Assembly: GCA_023428645.1 (NCBI GenBank)
Contig: JAEYXD010000035.1
Location: forward strand, 1-28,776
Length of the DNA: 28,776 nt
From: Pseudomonadota bacterium
GTDB taxonomy: Bacteria > Pseudomonadota > Gammaproteobacteria > Steroidobacterales > Steroidobacteraceae
Direction: 5' to 3'
Shown here in pieces: positions 1 through 9,798 of this stretch. Position numbers and translations under genes: made by a program. Under the pieces are notes generated by a model. The model was not told where the DNA came from and made no database searches. It saw only the letters and a list, made by a program, of their open reading frames with translations. How positions within the stretch are numbered: the stretch's first letter is position 1; every line of letters begins with the position of its first letter.

Positions 1-24
1 CATTCACACCTTCGGGCGATACCC

Positions 25-222
25 ATGAAGAAGCGCATCCTGTGCGGCTCGGCCGCAATCCTGATGACGGGCTTGACCGTCTCCGTATTCACGACCGCCG
101 CACCGCGCGCCGCGCCGCTGACCGTCGTCGCGCCGACGTCGATTGCTGACGACGCGGCGCTCGCGAGCGCGCGCCAGTTGATCGGTGCGATCGAGGTGCG
201 CGGCTCGCGCCATGCCTCGTAG
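25..222 (+). CDS. Small putative exported protein, unknown function
   Basis: A 65-residue reading frame. It opens with a basic N-terminus (Met-Lys-Lys-Arg) and a hydrophobic stretch to about residue 26 that ends in small residues, which looks like a Sec signal peptide. The remaining 40 residues are Ala/Val-rich and match no family I recognise. Only 24 bases precede the ATG in this window, and no good ribosome binding site is visible, only a GGGCG about 8 bases upstream. It could be a short genuine exported protein or a chance frame in GC-rich DNA. The signal-like start is the only argument in its favour. Confidence 0.4.
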   Translation: MKKRILCGSAAILMTGLTVSVFTTAAPRAAPLTVVAPTSIADDAALASARQLIGAIEVRGSRHAS

Positions 223-326
223 GAGCACCACCCTCTCTCGCTGAGATCGCTGCCCACGCCGCCGCTTCGGACTTGAGTCTCGGCGCCTCGATTTTTTCGG
301 CCGCAACGTTTCCTCATCCCCCACTT

Positions 327-360
327 GCACCGGCCCATCGCGAAAGCGGTGCACCGGTGC
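327..360 (+). terminator. Hairpin, possible terminator after the small exported ORF
   Basis: The 7-base arms GCACCGG (327-333) and CCGGTGC (354-360) pair, and an alternative pairing with CGGTGC at 347-352 is also possible. The T-rich run CTTCTTTTCC follows. It lies about 105 bases after the stop of the 65-residue ORF and ahead of the decayed hydrolase. The T tract is interrupted, so terminator function is tentative. I see nothing else in the gene-free stretch 223-487 except a good ribosome binding site at its end. Confidence 0.35.
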
Positions 361-487
361 CTTCTTTTCCTCGCCGCACGCGGTCGCTCATGTCCCGATC
401 GTTCAACGCGCGTCCGGTGCATGCAGGATTCGCGGCGCCCGCCGCGGCAGCATCCAGCGGTAGCCATCATTCCCAGGGAGATGCAAC

Positions 488-802
488 ATGAAGAAGACCC
501 AATCCATTCTTGCACCGTCGTGGCGTCAGCCTCACTGAGCACTACCGCCGACGCGCAGGCGCCGGTTGCTTCGTCGGGCGGTGCGGTCGCGAAGAACGTC
601 GCTTGCCGATGACGTCGCCTCCACGCAGCGCGCCCTCGATCGGCACGACGGTCCGACGATTCTCGTCGGTCATTCGTGGGGCGGATCGGTCATCACCGAA
701 GCGGGCATGAATTCGAAAGTCGTGAGTTGCGGCACGCAGAACCGGCCGCCGCTCGTTGAGATCGCATCCGCCAGTGCGTGCAACAGCTTCACCGTGACGT
801 AA
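488..802 (+). pseudogene. Decayed secreted alpha/beta-hydrolase remnant
   Basis: A strong ribosome binding site (AGGGAG at about 476-481) precedes ATG 488. The frame starts Met-Lys-Lys-Thr-Gln-Ser-Ile-Leu like a signal peptide but stops at 536-538. The rest of the signal region, SLSTTADAQAP and then AVAKNV, continues in the next frame until a stop at 610-612. From about 602 a third segment returns to the first frame. It reads TSLADDVASTQRALD and then GPTILVGHSWGGSVITEAG, with GHSWGG being the nucleophile elbow of an alpha/beta hydrolase. The region that should separate the AVAKNV segment (normally followed by the oxyanion-loop HG motif) from the elbow domain is largely missing, as is everything after the elbow (catalytic Asp and His). 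At least one frameshift plus two deletions are needed to explain this. Function is almost certainly lost. Confidence 0.72.
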
Positions 803-960
803 AGGATCGGGCCACCGCCTCGCCCCTTTGACGTTTCTCATTAGACAAAACCGCTTTGCGACGGCAAGTTGCAGAGTGGGGGTGCTCGGCCACGAATCAC
901 CTGTGTAATCTTGCGGCCGGGGGCTGCTGTTTTCCCAAACATTAGAAGACGATTTTTCCC

Positions 961-3002
<2,042 letters not shown>

Positions 3003-3006
<4 letters not shown>

Positions 3007-3185
3007 TGAACATCGATGTCCGCACGTGCTGGAGCTTCGTCCGTCGCCTGGCGACGGACGACGCTTACGAGCGCTATCTGGAGCACCATCGCAAGCATCA
3101 TCCAGAGACGCCGCCGATGAATCGGCACGACTTCTATATGCACGAACAACAGCGTAAGTGGACCGGCGTCCAGCGCTGCTGTTGA
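3003..3185 (+). CDS. YbdD/YjiX family small protein, CstA partner
   Basis: A 60-residue protein. It contains WSFVRRLATDDAYERYLEHH early on and a C-terminal part with HHPETPPMNRHDFYMHEQQR, the pattern of the YbdD/YjiX (DUF466) family. These proteins are encoded immediately after cstA/btsT genes in many proteobacteria and are thought to support the transporter. Its ATG at 3003 overlaps the cstA stop (ATGA-type overlap, with a second ATG at 3006), which implies translational coupling. The protein ends Arg-Cys-Cys. Identification is firm; the mechanism is not known from sequence. Confidence 0.93.
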
Positions 3186-3248
3186 TCGATTCGGCGGCCG
3201 CGCTTCCGCACGCGGCGCTGTCCAGCGCGGCATTTGGACGTTCGTCTG

Positions 3249-3273
3249 GCGAGCTGCCCTAGCGGCAGCTCGC
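3249..3273 (+). terminator. Hairpin terminator after cstA-yjiX
   Basis: A perfect 10-bp stem (3249-3258 with 3264-3273, GCGAGCTGCC/GGCAGCTCGC) closes a 5-base loop. It is followed by TCTTCCT. It sits 64 bases after the YjiX stop and before the bactofilin promoter, the expected place for the operon terminator. The T tract is short and mixed. Confidence 0.6.
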
Positions 3274-3356
3274 TCTTCCTGCGAAGCCCCTCTCCTCCCT
3301 GCCTCGCCTCTTCCTGCGCATGGTTGTCTCCACAACCCGACAGAGTGTCGAGCTGT

Positions 3357-3386
3357 TTGACAACATTCGACGCGCCTGTGTATTAC
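3357..3386 (+). promoter_or_regulatory. Sigma-70-type promoter for the bactofilin operon
   Basis: A perfect TTGACA (3357-3362) is separated by 18 bases from TATTAC (3381-3386, 4 of 6 consensus bases). The predicted transcription start near 3393 lies 26 bases ahead of ATG 3419. A 13-base palindrome (CGACA-GAG-TGTCG, 3338-3350) ends 6 bases before the -35 box and could bind a regulator. Confidence 0.6.
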
Positions 3387-3418
3387 CTGTGCGGCTCACA
3401 GACACAGGAGACTCCTTC

Positions 3419-3907
3419 ATGGCGCTTTGGAAAGACCAATATGGCCGCGAACAGGGCACGACTGATTCGGTAAAGGACAAAGACGCGGACAAGACCGCGG
3501 CCTCGATCGCCAGTTTCGAATCCTCGCGTGCGAGCGCCACGCAGGCAGCGCAGCCGCAAGTTCGCACCGACTCGAAGGAGTCGCTGATCGCCTCGGGTCT
3601 CACGATCGAGGGCAAGATCGAAGGCTCCGGACACGTGCGCATCGCCGGCAACTTCAAGGGCGATGTCAACGTGCAAGGCAACGTCACGATCGAAGCCGGC
3701 GCCAAAGTGACGGGCGGCGTGCGTGCGCAGACGGTCGTGATCGGCGGCGAGCTCGAAGGCAACATCGATGCGGCAGCTCGTGTCGAGCTGTTGCAGACCG
3801 GCGTGCTGAATGGCGATCTGAAGGCCGGTTCTCTGACCGTCGCGGCAGGTTCGCGCATGCGCGGCCGCGCCGAGTTCGGCTGGGATGACAAACCCGGCAA
3901 GGCATGA
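3419..3907 (+). CDS. Bactofilin (polymer-forming cytoskeletal protein)
   Basis: A 162-residue protein. A polar N-terminal tail of about 50 residues precedes a bactofilin core (about 57-150) that starts SLIASGLTIEGKIEGSGHVR. The core shows the short hydrophobic/glycine turns (GNFKGDVNVQGNVTIEAGA, GGELEGNIDA) expected of a right-handed beta-helix. Bactofilins self-assemble without nucleotide into filaments that position cell-wall enzymes, chemosensory or motility machinery; which role applies here is unknown. ATG 3419 was chosen because AGGAG (3406-3410) is ideally placed. An upstream in-frame start at 3320 would lie before the predicted promoter. Its stop overlaps the next gene (ATGA). Confidence 0.93.
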   Translation: MALWKDQYGREQGTTDSVKDKDADKTAASIASFESSRASATQAAQPQVRTDSKESLIASGLTIEGKIEGSGHVRIAGNFKGDVNVQGNVTIEAGAKVTGGVRAQTVVIGGELEGNIDAAARVELLQTGVLNGDLKAGSLTVAAGSRMRGRAEFGWDDKPGKA

Positions 3908-4260
3908 GCACGGGCCGTTTCGCGAGCCCAGGCAAGACGCGAACGTGTCCGCATTGCAAGGCGACGATTCTCGAAAGCTCGAGCGTCTGCCCGGCGTGCA
4001 ACCACCACCTGAGGTTCGATCCCAAGGCGATCGCCGAGCGGCGCCAGCAGGCGACACAGACGCCGCTGCGCGTCGAAGGCAGCTTCACGCATCCAGCGGA
4101 AGGCTCCAGCGCTTGGGAATATTCGGTCGTCGTCGCGATCCGTAACGATCGTGGCGAGGAGATCGCCCGCAAGGTCGTGGGCGTCGGCGCATTGCAACCG
4201 AACGAAGGCCGCACGTTCTCGGTATCCGTCGAAGTCTTCGCGCCGGGAGGCGCGAAGTAA
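3904..4260 (+). CDS. Zinc-ribbon protein with C-terminal beta-rich domain
   Basis: A 118-residue protein. The N-terminal zinc ribbon has two CPxC knuckles, CPHC (about residues 15-18) and CPAC (about 29-32), which would bind one zinc. A linker rich in Arg and Gln follows, then about 60 residues of alternating hydrophobic strands (EYSVVVAIRNDRGEEIARKV, then TFSVSVEVFAPG). This resembles a small beta-sandwich of the kind seen in FxLYD-like extracytoplasmic domains; that comparison is tentative. There is no signal peptide or membrane helix. The start overlaps the bactofilin stop by 4 bases and its stop overlaps the phosphatase start by 1 base, so all three are likely made together. A role in bactofilin assembly or attachment is a context-based guess. 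Confidence 0.85.
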   Translation: MSTGRFASPGKTRTCPHCKATILESSSVCPACNHHLRFDPKAIAERRQQATQTPLRVEGSFTHPAEGSSAWEYSVVVAIRNDRGEEIARKVVGVGALQPNEGRTFSVSVEVFAPGGAK

Positions 4261-4835
4261 TGCTCTATCTCGTGCGACACGCGAAACCGGCCGCGACCTG
4301 GGGCGAGGACCCGGATCCTGGCCTCGACGCGACCGGCCATTCGCAGGCGGCGGCGACGGCCGAAGCGCTCGCGCAACGCGTCTCGGGATTGCGAATTCTC
4401 ACGAGCCCGCTGCGGCGCTGCCGGGAGACAGCGCTGCCGTTGGAGCGCATCTGGAATCAGACAGCAGCGGTGTTCACGCCCGTCGCCGAGATTCCGTCCC
4501 CGCCGCTGAGCCTCGGCGAGCGTCACGCATGGTTGCAGCAAGCAATGGCGGGCACCTGGGCGCAGCTGCAGGCCTCCGCCCCGCCGAAGTCGCCGGATTT
4601 TCTCGCCTGGCGGGACAACCTGATCGCGAACCTGTTGGCCTTGCGCGGGGATGTCGTGATCTACACGCACTTCATCGCGATCAATGCGATCGTCGGCGCG
4701 GCGCGCGGGTCAGACGCGGTCGTGTGCTTCCGGCCCGACCATGCCTCCGTCACGGTCGTTGAAGCGCAAGCCGGCGGCCTGCGCATCGTCGATCTCGGGC
4801 GCGAGGCGAATACGACCGTGCTGATGCGGAATTGA
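4260..4835 (+). CDS. Histidine phosphatase (phosphoglycerate mutase-like) family protein
   Basis: A 191-residue protein starting MLYLVRHAKP, where Arg6-His7 is the phosphohistidine motif of the branch-1 histidine phosphatases. Other expected elements are the substrate-site arginines in SPLRRCRETA (about 49-58) and the second catalytic-site histidine in IYTHFIAIN (His137). The substrate cannot be told from sequence; family members act on small sugar phosphates, phosphohistidine proteins or alpha-ribazole phosphate. The ATG overlaps the TAA of the zinc-ribbon gene by one base, so translation is probably coupled to the bactofilin operon. It converges on the MarR gene 42 bases away. Confidence 0.92.
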   Translation: MLYLVRHAKPAATWGEDPDPGLDATGHSQAAATAEALAQRVSGLRILTSPLRRCRETALPLERIWNQTAAVFTPVAEIPSPPLSLGERHAWLQQAMAGTWAQLQASAPPKSPDFLAWRDNLIANLLALRGDVVIYTHFIAINAIVGAARGSDAVVCFRPDHASVTVVEAQAGGLRIVDLGREANTTVLMRN

Positions 4836-4837
4836 CA

Positions 4838-4850
4838 GCGCCGTCGGCGC
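4838..4850. terminator. Short hairpin between convergent phosphatase and marR genes
   Basis: GCGCC-GTC-GGCGC forms a 5-bp stem in the 42-base convergent gap. CTTTT follows 18 bases later on the plus strand. It could slow transcription from either side but is weak. Confidence 0.25.
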
Positions 4851-4877
4851 CGCAGCCGCCATCCTCGTCTTTTAACT

Positions 4878-5405
4878 TTACTTCCGTTTGCGTTTCGCGC
4901 TTGCGCCGCCCGGAGCATCGGCCTGTCGATCCAAGCCTGAGAGACAGCGCTCCAGCAGGCGCTGCAACTGGCGCATTTCGGACTGGCTCAAGTCCTCGAA
5001 CATGCGTGACCACACGCGCTCGGCGACGACCTGCGCCTTCGCCACGCTCGCTTGGCCGGCCTTCGTGACATACCAGCTGTCCGCGCGCTGATTCGTCGGG
5101 TTCGGCCGCCGCTCGATCGCGCCATCGCGCTCCATGCGGCGCAGAATCGTGTTCATCGTCTGCGCGGTGACGAACGCACGCCGCGCGAGCTCCGCGCCGG
5201 TGACGCCCGGCTCGCTCGACAACGCGTACAGGGTCACGAAGTGGGCGAACGAAACGCCGATGCCCTCCAGACGTAAAGATTCGTCGATCGCGTGCCGCAC
5301 CGAATGATGCATGTTCTTGAGCAGCCGCCCGATCGCGGCTTGCGGCGACTCGGACTTGAGATCCATGGCCGGGGTTTTACGCGCAGGTCGTGACACGGTG
5401 CTCAT
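4878..5405 (-). CDS. MarR family transcriptional regulator, probable repressor of the adjacent efflux genes
   Basis: A 175-residue protein with a winged-helix MarR core. The dimerisation helix is near the N-terminus (HHSVRHAIDESLRLEGI). The recognition region is GVTGAELARRAFVTAQTMNT, and the wing region carries DGAIERRPNPTNQRADSWYV. The C-terminus is basic (KRKRK). It is divergent from the membrane-fusion/RND pump genes, the classic arrangement for a local repressor. Two identical-arm palindromes lie in the shared intergenic space (5414-5429 and 5433-5448). ATG 5405 is given, but no ribosome binding site precedes it and it starts only 8 bases from an operator. The in-frame ATG at 5366 (MDLKSESPQ) is a realistic alternative. 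The inducing ligand is unknown. Confidence 0.92.
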   Translation of the reverse strand: MSTVSRPARKTPAMDLKSESPQAAIGRLLKNMHHSVRHAIDESLRLEGIGVSFAHFVTLYALSSEPGVTGAELARRAFVTAQTMNTILRRMERDGAIERRPNPTNQRADSWYVTKAGQASVAKAQVVAERVWSRMFEDLSQSEMRQLQRLLERCLSGLDRQADAPGGASAKRKRK

Positions 5406-5413
5406 TGGGGTGA

Positions 5414-5429
5414 TATCAGGTTGCTGATA
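5414..5429. promoter_or_regulatory. Operator palindrome 1 (TATCAG-N4-CTGATA)
   Basis: TATCAG GTTG CTGATA is a perfect 6+6 inverted repeat with a 4-base centre, next to the marR start. Together with the second copy it overlaps any promoter in the 61 to 103-base divergent gap. The size and symmetry suit a MarR dimer. Confidence 0.72.
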
Positions 5430-5432
5430 CGA

Positions 5433-5448
5433 TATCAGTAAGCTGATA
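5433..5448. promoter_or_regulatory. Operator palindrome 2 (TATCAG-N4-CTGATA)
   Basis: TATCAG TAAG CTGATA has the same arms as the first palindrome with a different centre. Its centre is 19 bases from that of copy 1, close to two helical turns. This would allow two repressor dimers to sit on nearly the same face of the DNA. Confidence 0.72.
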
Positions 5449-5508
5449 AAACGTCAGTCGCGGCAAATGTGTCCCGCTTCGCAGTTCTTGGCAATTCCCG
5501 GACCTCCC

Positions 5509-6621
5509 ATGGCTATCTCAGAGCGCTCGCAGTTCGCGCAACGTCGCATCGTCTGGATCATCGCCGTCGTCGCGATCGTTGCGATCATCGGCACCCTCCT
5601 CGTCCGCCGCTCCTCGCAAGACGACGCGTTGCCGGAAGCGGCGGCCTTGAGCGTGACCACGACGACGCTGCGCACGCTCGAGATCGCGCGCGGCATCACG
5701 GCCAACGGCTCGATTCATCCCTGGCAGGAAATCATCGTCGGTCCCGAGGTCGGCGGTTATCGCGTGGCGGCGGTGTACGTCGATGTCGGCGATCGGGTGA
5801 AGCGGGGACAGGAGCTGGTGCGCCTGCGCGATGAGCTGCTCACCGCCGAGCTCGCCTCCTCGCGCGCGAGCGTTCTGCAGACGGAAGCGGCCTTGGAGAA
5901 TGCGGCAGCGGCATTTCGCCGCGCCAAGTCCTTGAGCACGTCGGGCGTGCTCTCGCAGGCCGACCTCGATCAGCTGCGCAGCGAGGAAGTGGCGGCGCAA
6001 GCGCGCGTGCAAGTCGCAAAGGCCGACCTCGAAGCCGCGGAGCTGCGGCTCAAGTACACGCGAGTAACCGCGCCCGACGACGGTGTCGTCTCGGTACGCA
6101 ACGTCGCGGTCGGCCAGATCGCGCAGCTCGGCGGCGAGATGCTGCGCATCGTGCGTCAGAGCCGCGTCGAATGGCGCGCCGAAATTCCGGAGGCGCGGCT
6201 GCGCGAGATCAAGATCGGCCAGACGGTCCGGCTCACGACGGCCGACGGCTCGAGCTTCGCAGGCAAGGTGCGCACGATTTCGCCGACGATCGATACGGCG
6301 ACGCGCGCGGGCCTCGTCTACGTCGACATCGATTCGCAGCACGCGCGGCCCGGCATGTTCGCGCGCGGCGAGATCCTGGTCGAGCGCAGCGCAGCGCCGA
6401 TGCTGCCGCTCGCAAGCGTCGTGATTCAAGACGGCTACAGCTACGTGTTCGCCGTGCAGCCGGACGGCACGGTCGCGCGCCGCCACGTGGAGACCGGCTT
6501 CGTGCAAGACAAGCTGATCGAAATTCTCACGGGCGTGGCGCCGGACGAGCAGATCGTCGACAAAGGCGCGGGCTTCCTGAAGGACCGCGACCACGTGAAC
6601 GTCGTCAGGGACGCAGAGTAG
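5509..6621 (+). CDS. RND efflux periplasmic adaptor (membrane fusion protein, HlyD/AcrA family)
   Basis: A 370-residue protein if started at ATG 5509; an in-frame ATG at 5467 would add 14 residues. A single N-terminal membrane anchor (about residues 14-32) is followed by the lipoyl/barrel-sandwich halves (GSIHPWQEIIVGPEVGGYRV and later TRVTAPDDGVVSVRNVAVGQ). Between them lies a long alpha-helical hairpin (about 105-180) rich in Ala/Glu/Leu that includes SGVLSQADLDQLRSEEVAAQ. Beta-barrel and membrane-proximal domains complete it. It bridges the RND pump to an outer-membrane channel. Only 4 bases separate its stop from the pump gene, so the two form one operon. The operators upstream suggest repression by the divergent MarR. 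Confidence 0.94.
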   Translation: MAISERSQFAQRRIVWIIAVVAIVAIIGTLLVRRSSQDDALPEAAALSVTTTTLRTLEIARGITANGSIHPWQEIIVGPEVGGYRVAAVYVDVGDRVKRGQELVRLRDELLTAELASSRASVLQTEAALENAAAAFRRAKSLSTSGVLSQADLDQLRSEEVAAQARVQVAKADLEAAELRLKYTRVTAPDDGVVSVRNVAVGQIAQLGGEMLRIVRQSRVEWRAEIPEARLREIKIGQTVRLTTADGSSFAGKVRTISPTIDTATRAGLVYVDIDSQHARPGMFARGEILVERSAAPMLPLASVVIQDGYSYVFAVQPDGTVARRHVETGFVQDKLIEILTGVAPDEQIVDKGAGFLKDRDHVNVVRDAE

Positions 6622-6625
6622 CGCC

Positions 6626-9600
6626 ATGAACTTCGTCACCTGGTCGATTCGCAATCCAGTCCCCGTCATCGTCCTGTTCGTTGCGCTCACGGTTGCCGGC
6701 CTGCTCAGCTTCCCCAAGCTCGGCGTGCAGGATCAGCCGGACATCGAGCTGCCGGCGGTCATCGTCACGGTGGCCTACCCGGGCGTGCCGCCGTCCCAGC
6801 TCGAATCCGAAGTCACGCGCAAGATCGAAGATGCCGTGTCTGCCGTCGTCGGCATCGAGCACATCAACTCGACGGTCAACGAAGGCGCGTCGACGACCGC
6901 GATCTCCTTCCAATTCGAACGCAACATCGCCGAGGCCGTCGACGACGTGCGCGACGCGGTGACGCGCATCCGCGCCGACCTGCCGGTCGATGCGCGCGAG
7001 CCCGTGATTTCACGGGTGACGACCGCGGGCCGCCCGGTCGTCACGTTCAGCGTCGATTCGGCGAACATGAGCGACACGGAGCTGTCGTGGTTCGTCGACC
7101 TCACCGTCATGCGCGAGATCACCGCGACGAAAGGCGTCGGCAGCGTGCGCCGCGTTGGCGGCGTGTCGCGCGAGATCCGCGTCGATCTCGACCCCGACCG
7201 CATGGCCGCGCTCGGCGCCACCGCGAGCGACATCTCGCGCCAATTGAGCCGCATCCAAGCGGAGTACCCGGGCGGCGAAGGCCGCGTCGGCGGGCTCGCG
7301 CAAAGCGTGCGCACGACGGGCACGATCGCCTCCGCGCAGGAGCTGGCCGCTCTGCCCATCGTCTTGAGCGACGGACGCACGGTGCGCCTCGACACGATCG
7401 CGGCGGTTCGCGATCAAGCGGCCGAGCGCCGGCAGCTCGCGCTGCTCGATGGCAAGCCCGTGATCGGCTTCGAAGTCGTTCGTGCGTGGGGCGCAAGCGC
7501 GCTCGATGTCGCGGAGGAATCGCGCGCGGCCGTCGAGCGCCTCCGCCAGCAGTATCCGAACGTCACGTTCACGGAAGTGAACTCCACCGTCGAGTTCATT
7601 CGCGAGTCGTACGTCTCTTCGATGGAAATGCTGTTCGAGGGCGCGCTGCTCGCCGTCGTCGTCGTGTGGGTGTTCCTGCGCGATTGGCGCGCGACGATCA
7701 TTTCGGCCGCCGCGCTGCCGCTCGCGATCATCCCGACGTTCTGGGTCATGCATCTGCTCGGCTACACCTTGAACATTCTGACGCTGCTCGCGCTGTCGCT
7801 CGTCGTCGGCATGCTCGTGGACGACGCGATCGTCGAGGTCGAGAACATCGTGCGGCATCTGCGCCAGGGCAAGAAGCCCTTCGAAGCGGCGATGGATGCG
7901 GCAATCGAGATCGGCCTCGCCGTCGTCGCGACGACGCTCACCTTGTGCGCCGTGTTCGTGCCCGTCGCGTTCATGGGCGGCATTCCCGGCGAGTTCTTCC
8001 GCCCGTTCGCATTCACGGCGGCGGTCGCCGTGCTGTTCTCGCTGCTCGTCGCCCGCATGCTGACGCCGATGATGGCCGCGTACCTGCTCAAGGCGCATCC
8101 GGAGCATGACGACTCGGGACGGATGAAGCGCTGGTATCTCGACGTCGTCGAATGGTGCTTGCATCACCGGCTCAAGACGCTCGCGGTCGCGACCGCGCTG
8201 CTCATCGGCTGTTTCGCCTTGACGCCCTTCATTCCGACCGGCTTCGCGCCCGCGGGCGATGTCGGCTTCGCGGTGCTATCGGTCGAATTGCCGCCCGGAG
8301 CGACACTCGAGGAGACCCAGTCGGTCGCCGAGACCATTCGCAAACGCGTCGCGCAGCGGCCCGAAGTCGTCAGCGTCTACAGCATCATCGGCGCCGCGGC
8401 GGGCGGTGGCGGCCCCGGCAGTGCTGGCGATTCGACGGGTGATGTGCGGCGCGCCAGCATCACGATCCTCTTGAAGCCGCGCGACGAGCGCGAACTCACG
8501 CAGCAAGAGTTCCAGATGCTCGCCGCGCGCGATCTCAACGACATTCCCGGCGTGCGGCTGTCGTTCGGCGCCCAGACCGGCAGCAAGCTGCAGATCACGC
8601 TTGCCGGCGACGATCCGAATCAACTCAATCTCGCGGCTTCGTCCGTGGAGCGTGATCTACGCACGCTGCCGGGACTCGGCAATGTCACATCGAGCGCGAG
8701 CTTGATGAAGCCGGAAATCGTGATCCGTCCCTTGCCGGATCGCGCGGCCGAGCTCGGTGTCACGACGGACACCTTGAGCGCGGTCACGCGCATCGCCACC
8801 TCGGGCGACGTCGAGAACAGCCTGGCGAAGCTGAATCTCGCGAGCCGGCAGATCCCGATCCGCGTGCGGCTGCCCGACGAGGCGCGCGGCGATCTCGAAC
8901 GCATTCGATTGCTGGCGGTGCCGAGCAAGAACGGTACGGTGCCACTCATGAGCGTTGCCGAGGTTTCGCTGGGCGCCGGACCCGCGCGCATCACGCGTTA
9001 CGACCGCAGCCGCAACGTCACGATCGAAGCGGATTTGAACGGCTTGCCGCTCGGCGACATGCTGGACAAGGCGCGCCGGCTGCCGTCGCTGCAGAATCTG
9101 CCGGCTGGCGTACGCCAGGTCGCATCGGGCGAAGCGGAGTTCATGATGGAGCTGTTCGCTGGGTTCGGCCAGGCGATGGTCGTCGGCATCGTGTGCGTGT
9201 ATCTGCTCCTCGTGCTGTTGTTCCGCGAGTTCCTGCAGCCGCTCACGATCCTGTCGGCATTGCCGCCGTCCGCGGGCGGCGCGCTGCTGTTCCTGTTCAT
9301 CACGAACTATCAGATGTCGATTCCGTCGCTGATCGGCATGCTCATGCTGATGGGCATCGTGACGAAGAACTCGATTCTGCTCGTCGAGTACGCCGTGCGC
9401 GCGATGCACGAAGGCGCAACGCGCTTCGACGCGATGATGGATGCGTGCGCGAAACGTGCGCGCCCGATCGTCATGACGACGATCGCAATGGGCGCGGGCA
9501 TGTTGCCGATCGCGACCGGCTGGTCAGGGGATCCGAGTTTCCGCGCCCCGATGGGTGTTGCCGTGATCGGCGGGCTGCTTGCGTCGACGGCGCTCAGCCT

Positions 9601-9730
9601 GTTCGTCGTGCCGGTGCTGTTCACGTTGACGGATGATCTGCAGCGAAGATTCAGCCGTGCGTGGCGGAAAAAGCCCGATGCCGCGCCCGCGGGTGCCGCA
9701 TCTGCGCCGCACGCCAGCGAGGCAAAGTAG
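6626..9730 (+). CDS. RND family efflux pump permease (AcrB/MexB-type superfamily)
   Basis: A 1034-residue protein with the duplicated RND architecture: helix 1 at the N-terminus (NPVPVIVLFVALTVAGLL), a large periplasmic loop, helices 2-6, a second loop, and helices 8-12. The proton-relay residues are present. Asp399-Asp400 lie in the GMLVDDAIVEVEN motif of helix 4, and Lys914 lies in the GIVTKNSILLVEY motif of helix 10. It works as a proton-driven trimer with the preceding adaptor. No outer-membrane TolC-type gene is nearby, so the channel must be encoded elsewhere. Substrates are unknown; drugs, solvents or bile-like compounds are typical. The C-terminal tail is polar and Ala-rich. Confidence 0.96.
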   Translation: MNFVTWSIRNPVPVIVLFVALTVAGLLSFPKLGVQDQPDIELPAVIVTVAYPGVPPSQLESEVTRKIEDAVSAVVGIEHINSTVNEGASTTAISFQFERNIAEAVDDVRDAVTRIRADLPVDAREPVISRVTTAGRPVVTFSVDSANMSDTELSWFVDLTVMREITATKGVGSVRRVGGVSREIRVDLDPDRMAALGATASDISRQLSRIQAEYPGGEGRVGGLAQSVRTTGTIASAQELAALPIVLSDGRTVRLDTIAAVRDQAAERRQLALLDGKPVIGFEVVRAWGASALDVAEESRAAVERLRQQYPNVTFTEVNSTVEFIRESYVSSMEMLFEGALLAVVVVWVFLRDWRATIISAAALPLAIIPTFWVMHLLGYTLNILTLLALSLVVGMLVDDAIVEVENIVRHLRQGKKPFEAAMDAAIEIGLAVVATTLTLCAVFVPVAFMGGIPGEFFRPFAFTAAVAVLFSLLVARMLTPMMAAYLLKAHPEHDDSGRMKRWYLDVVEWCLHHRLKTLAVATALLIGCFALTPFIPTGFAPAGDVGFAVLSVELPPGATLEETQSVAETIRKRVAQRPEVVSVYSIIGAAAGGGGPGSAGDSTGDVRRASITILLKPRDERELTQQEFQMLAARDLNDIPGVRLSFGAQTGSKLQITLAGDDPNQLNLAASSVERDLRTLPGLGNVTSSASLMKPEIVIRPLPDRAAELGVTTDTLSAVTRIATSGDVENSLAKLNLASRQIPIRVRLPDEARGDLERIRLLAVPSKNGTVPLMSVAEVSLGAGPARITRYDRSRNVTIEADLNGLPLGDMLDKARRLPSLQNLPAGVRQVASGEAEFMMELFAGFGQAMVVGIVCVYLLLVLLFREFLQPLTILSALPPSAGGALLFLFITNYQMSIPSLIGMLMLMGIVTKNSILLVEYAVRAMHEGATRFDAMMDACAKRARPIVMTTIAMGAGMLPIATGWSGDPSFRAPMGVAVIGGLLASTALSLFVVPVLFTLTDDLQRRFSRAWRKKPDAAPAGAASAPHASEAK

Positions 9731-9744
9731 ACTTGAATCCGTGA

Positions 9745-9760
9745 GCCCGCGATCGCGGGC
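9745..9760. terminator. Perfect 16-base palindrome after the RND gene
   Basis: GCCCGCGATCGCGGGC is self-complementary and lies 15 bases after the pump stop codon. It has no T tract. It may form part of a bidirectional termination region with the next hairpin. Confidence 0.4.
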
Positions 9761-9770
9761 CACGTGTCGA

Positions 9771-9798
9771 TGCCCCGACCGCTAGCGCGGTCAGGGCA
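9771..9798. terminator. Long hairpin between convergent RND and SH3-protein genes
   Basis: TGCCC-C-GACCGC (9771-9782) pairs with GCGGTC-A-GGGCA (9787-9798) around the loop TAGC, giving 11 pairs with one C/A mismatch. It abuts the stop codon of the leftward gene at 9799. It lacks a T run, so its role as a terminator or RNA-stabilising 3' hairpin is inferred from position. Confidence 0.5.

Noticed and set aside
5467..5508. Earlier ATG for the membrane fusion protein at 5467
   Set aside because: It would add 14 residues ahead of the usual short cytoplasmic tail and has no ribosome binding site. Kept as an alternative rather than the call.
5518..6717. 399-residue minus-strand frame opposite the adaptor gene
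   Set aside because: Shadow of the membrane fusion protein. It spans the adaptor/pump junction and shows no recognisable domain.
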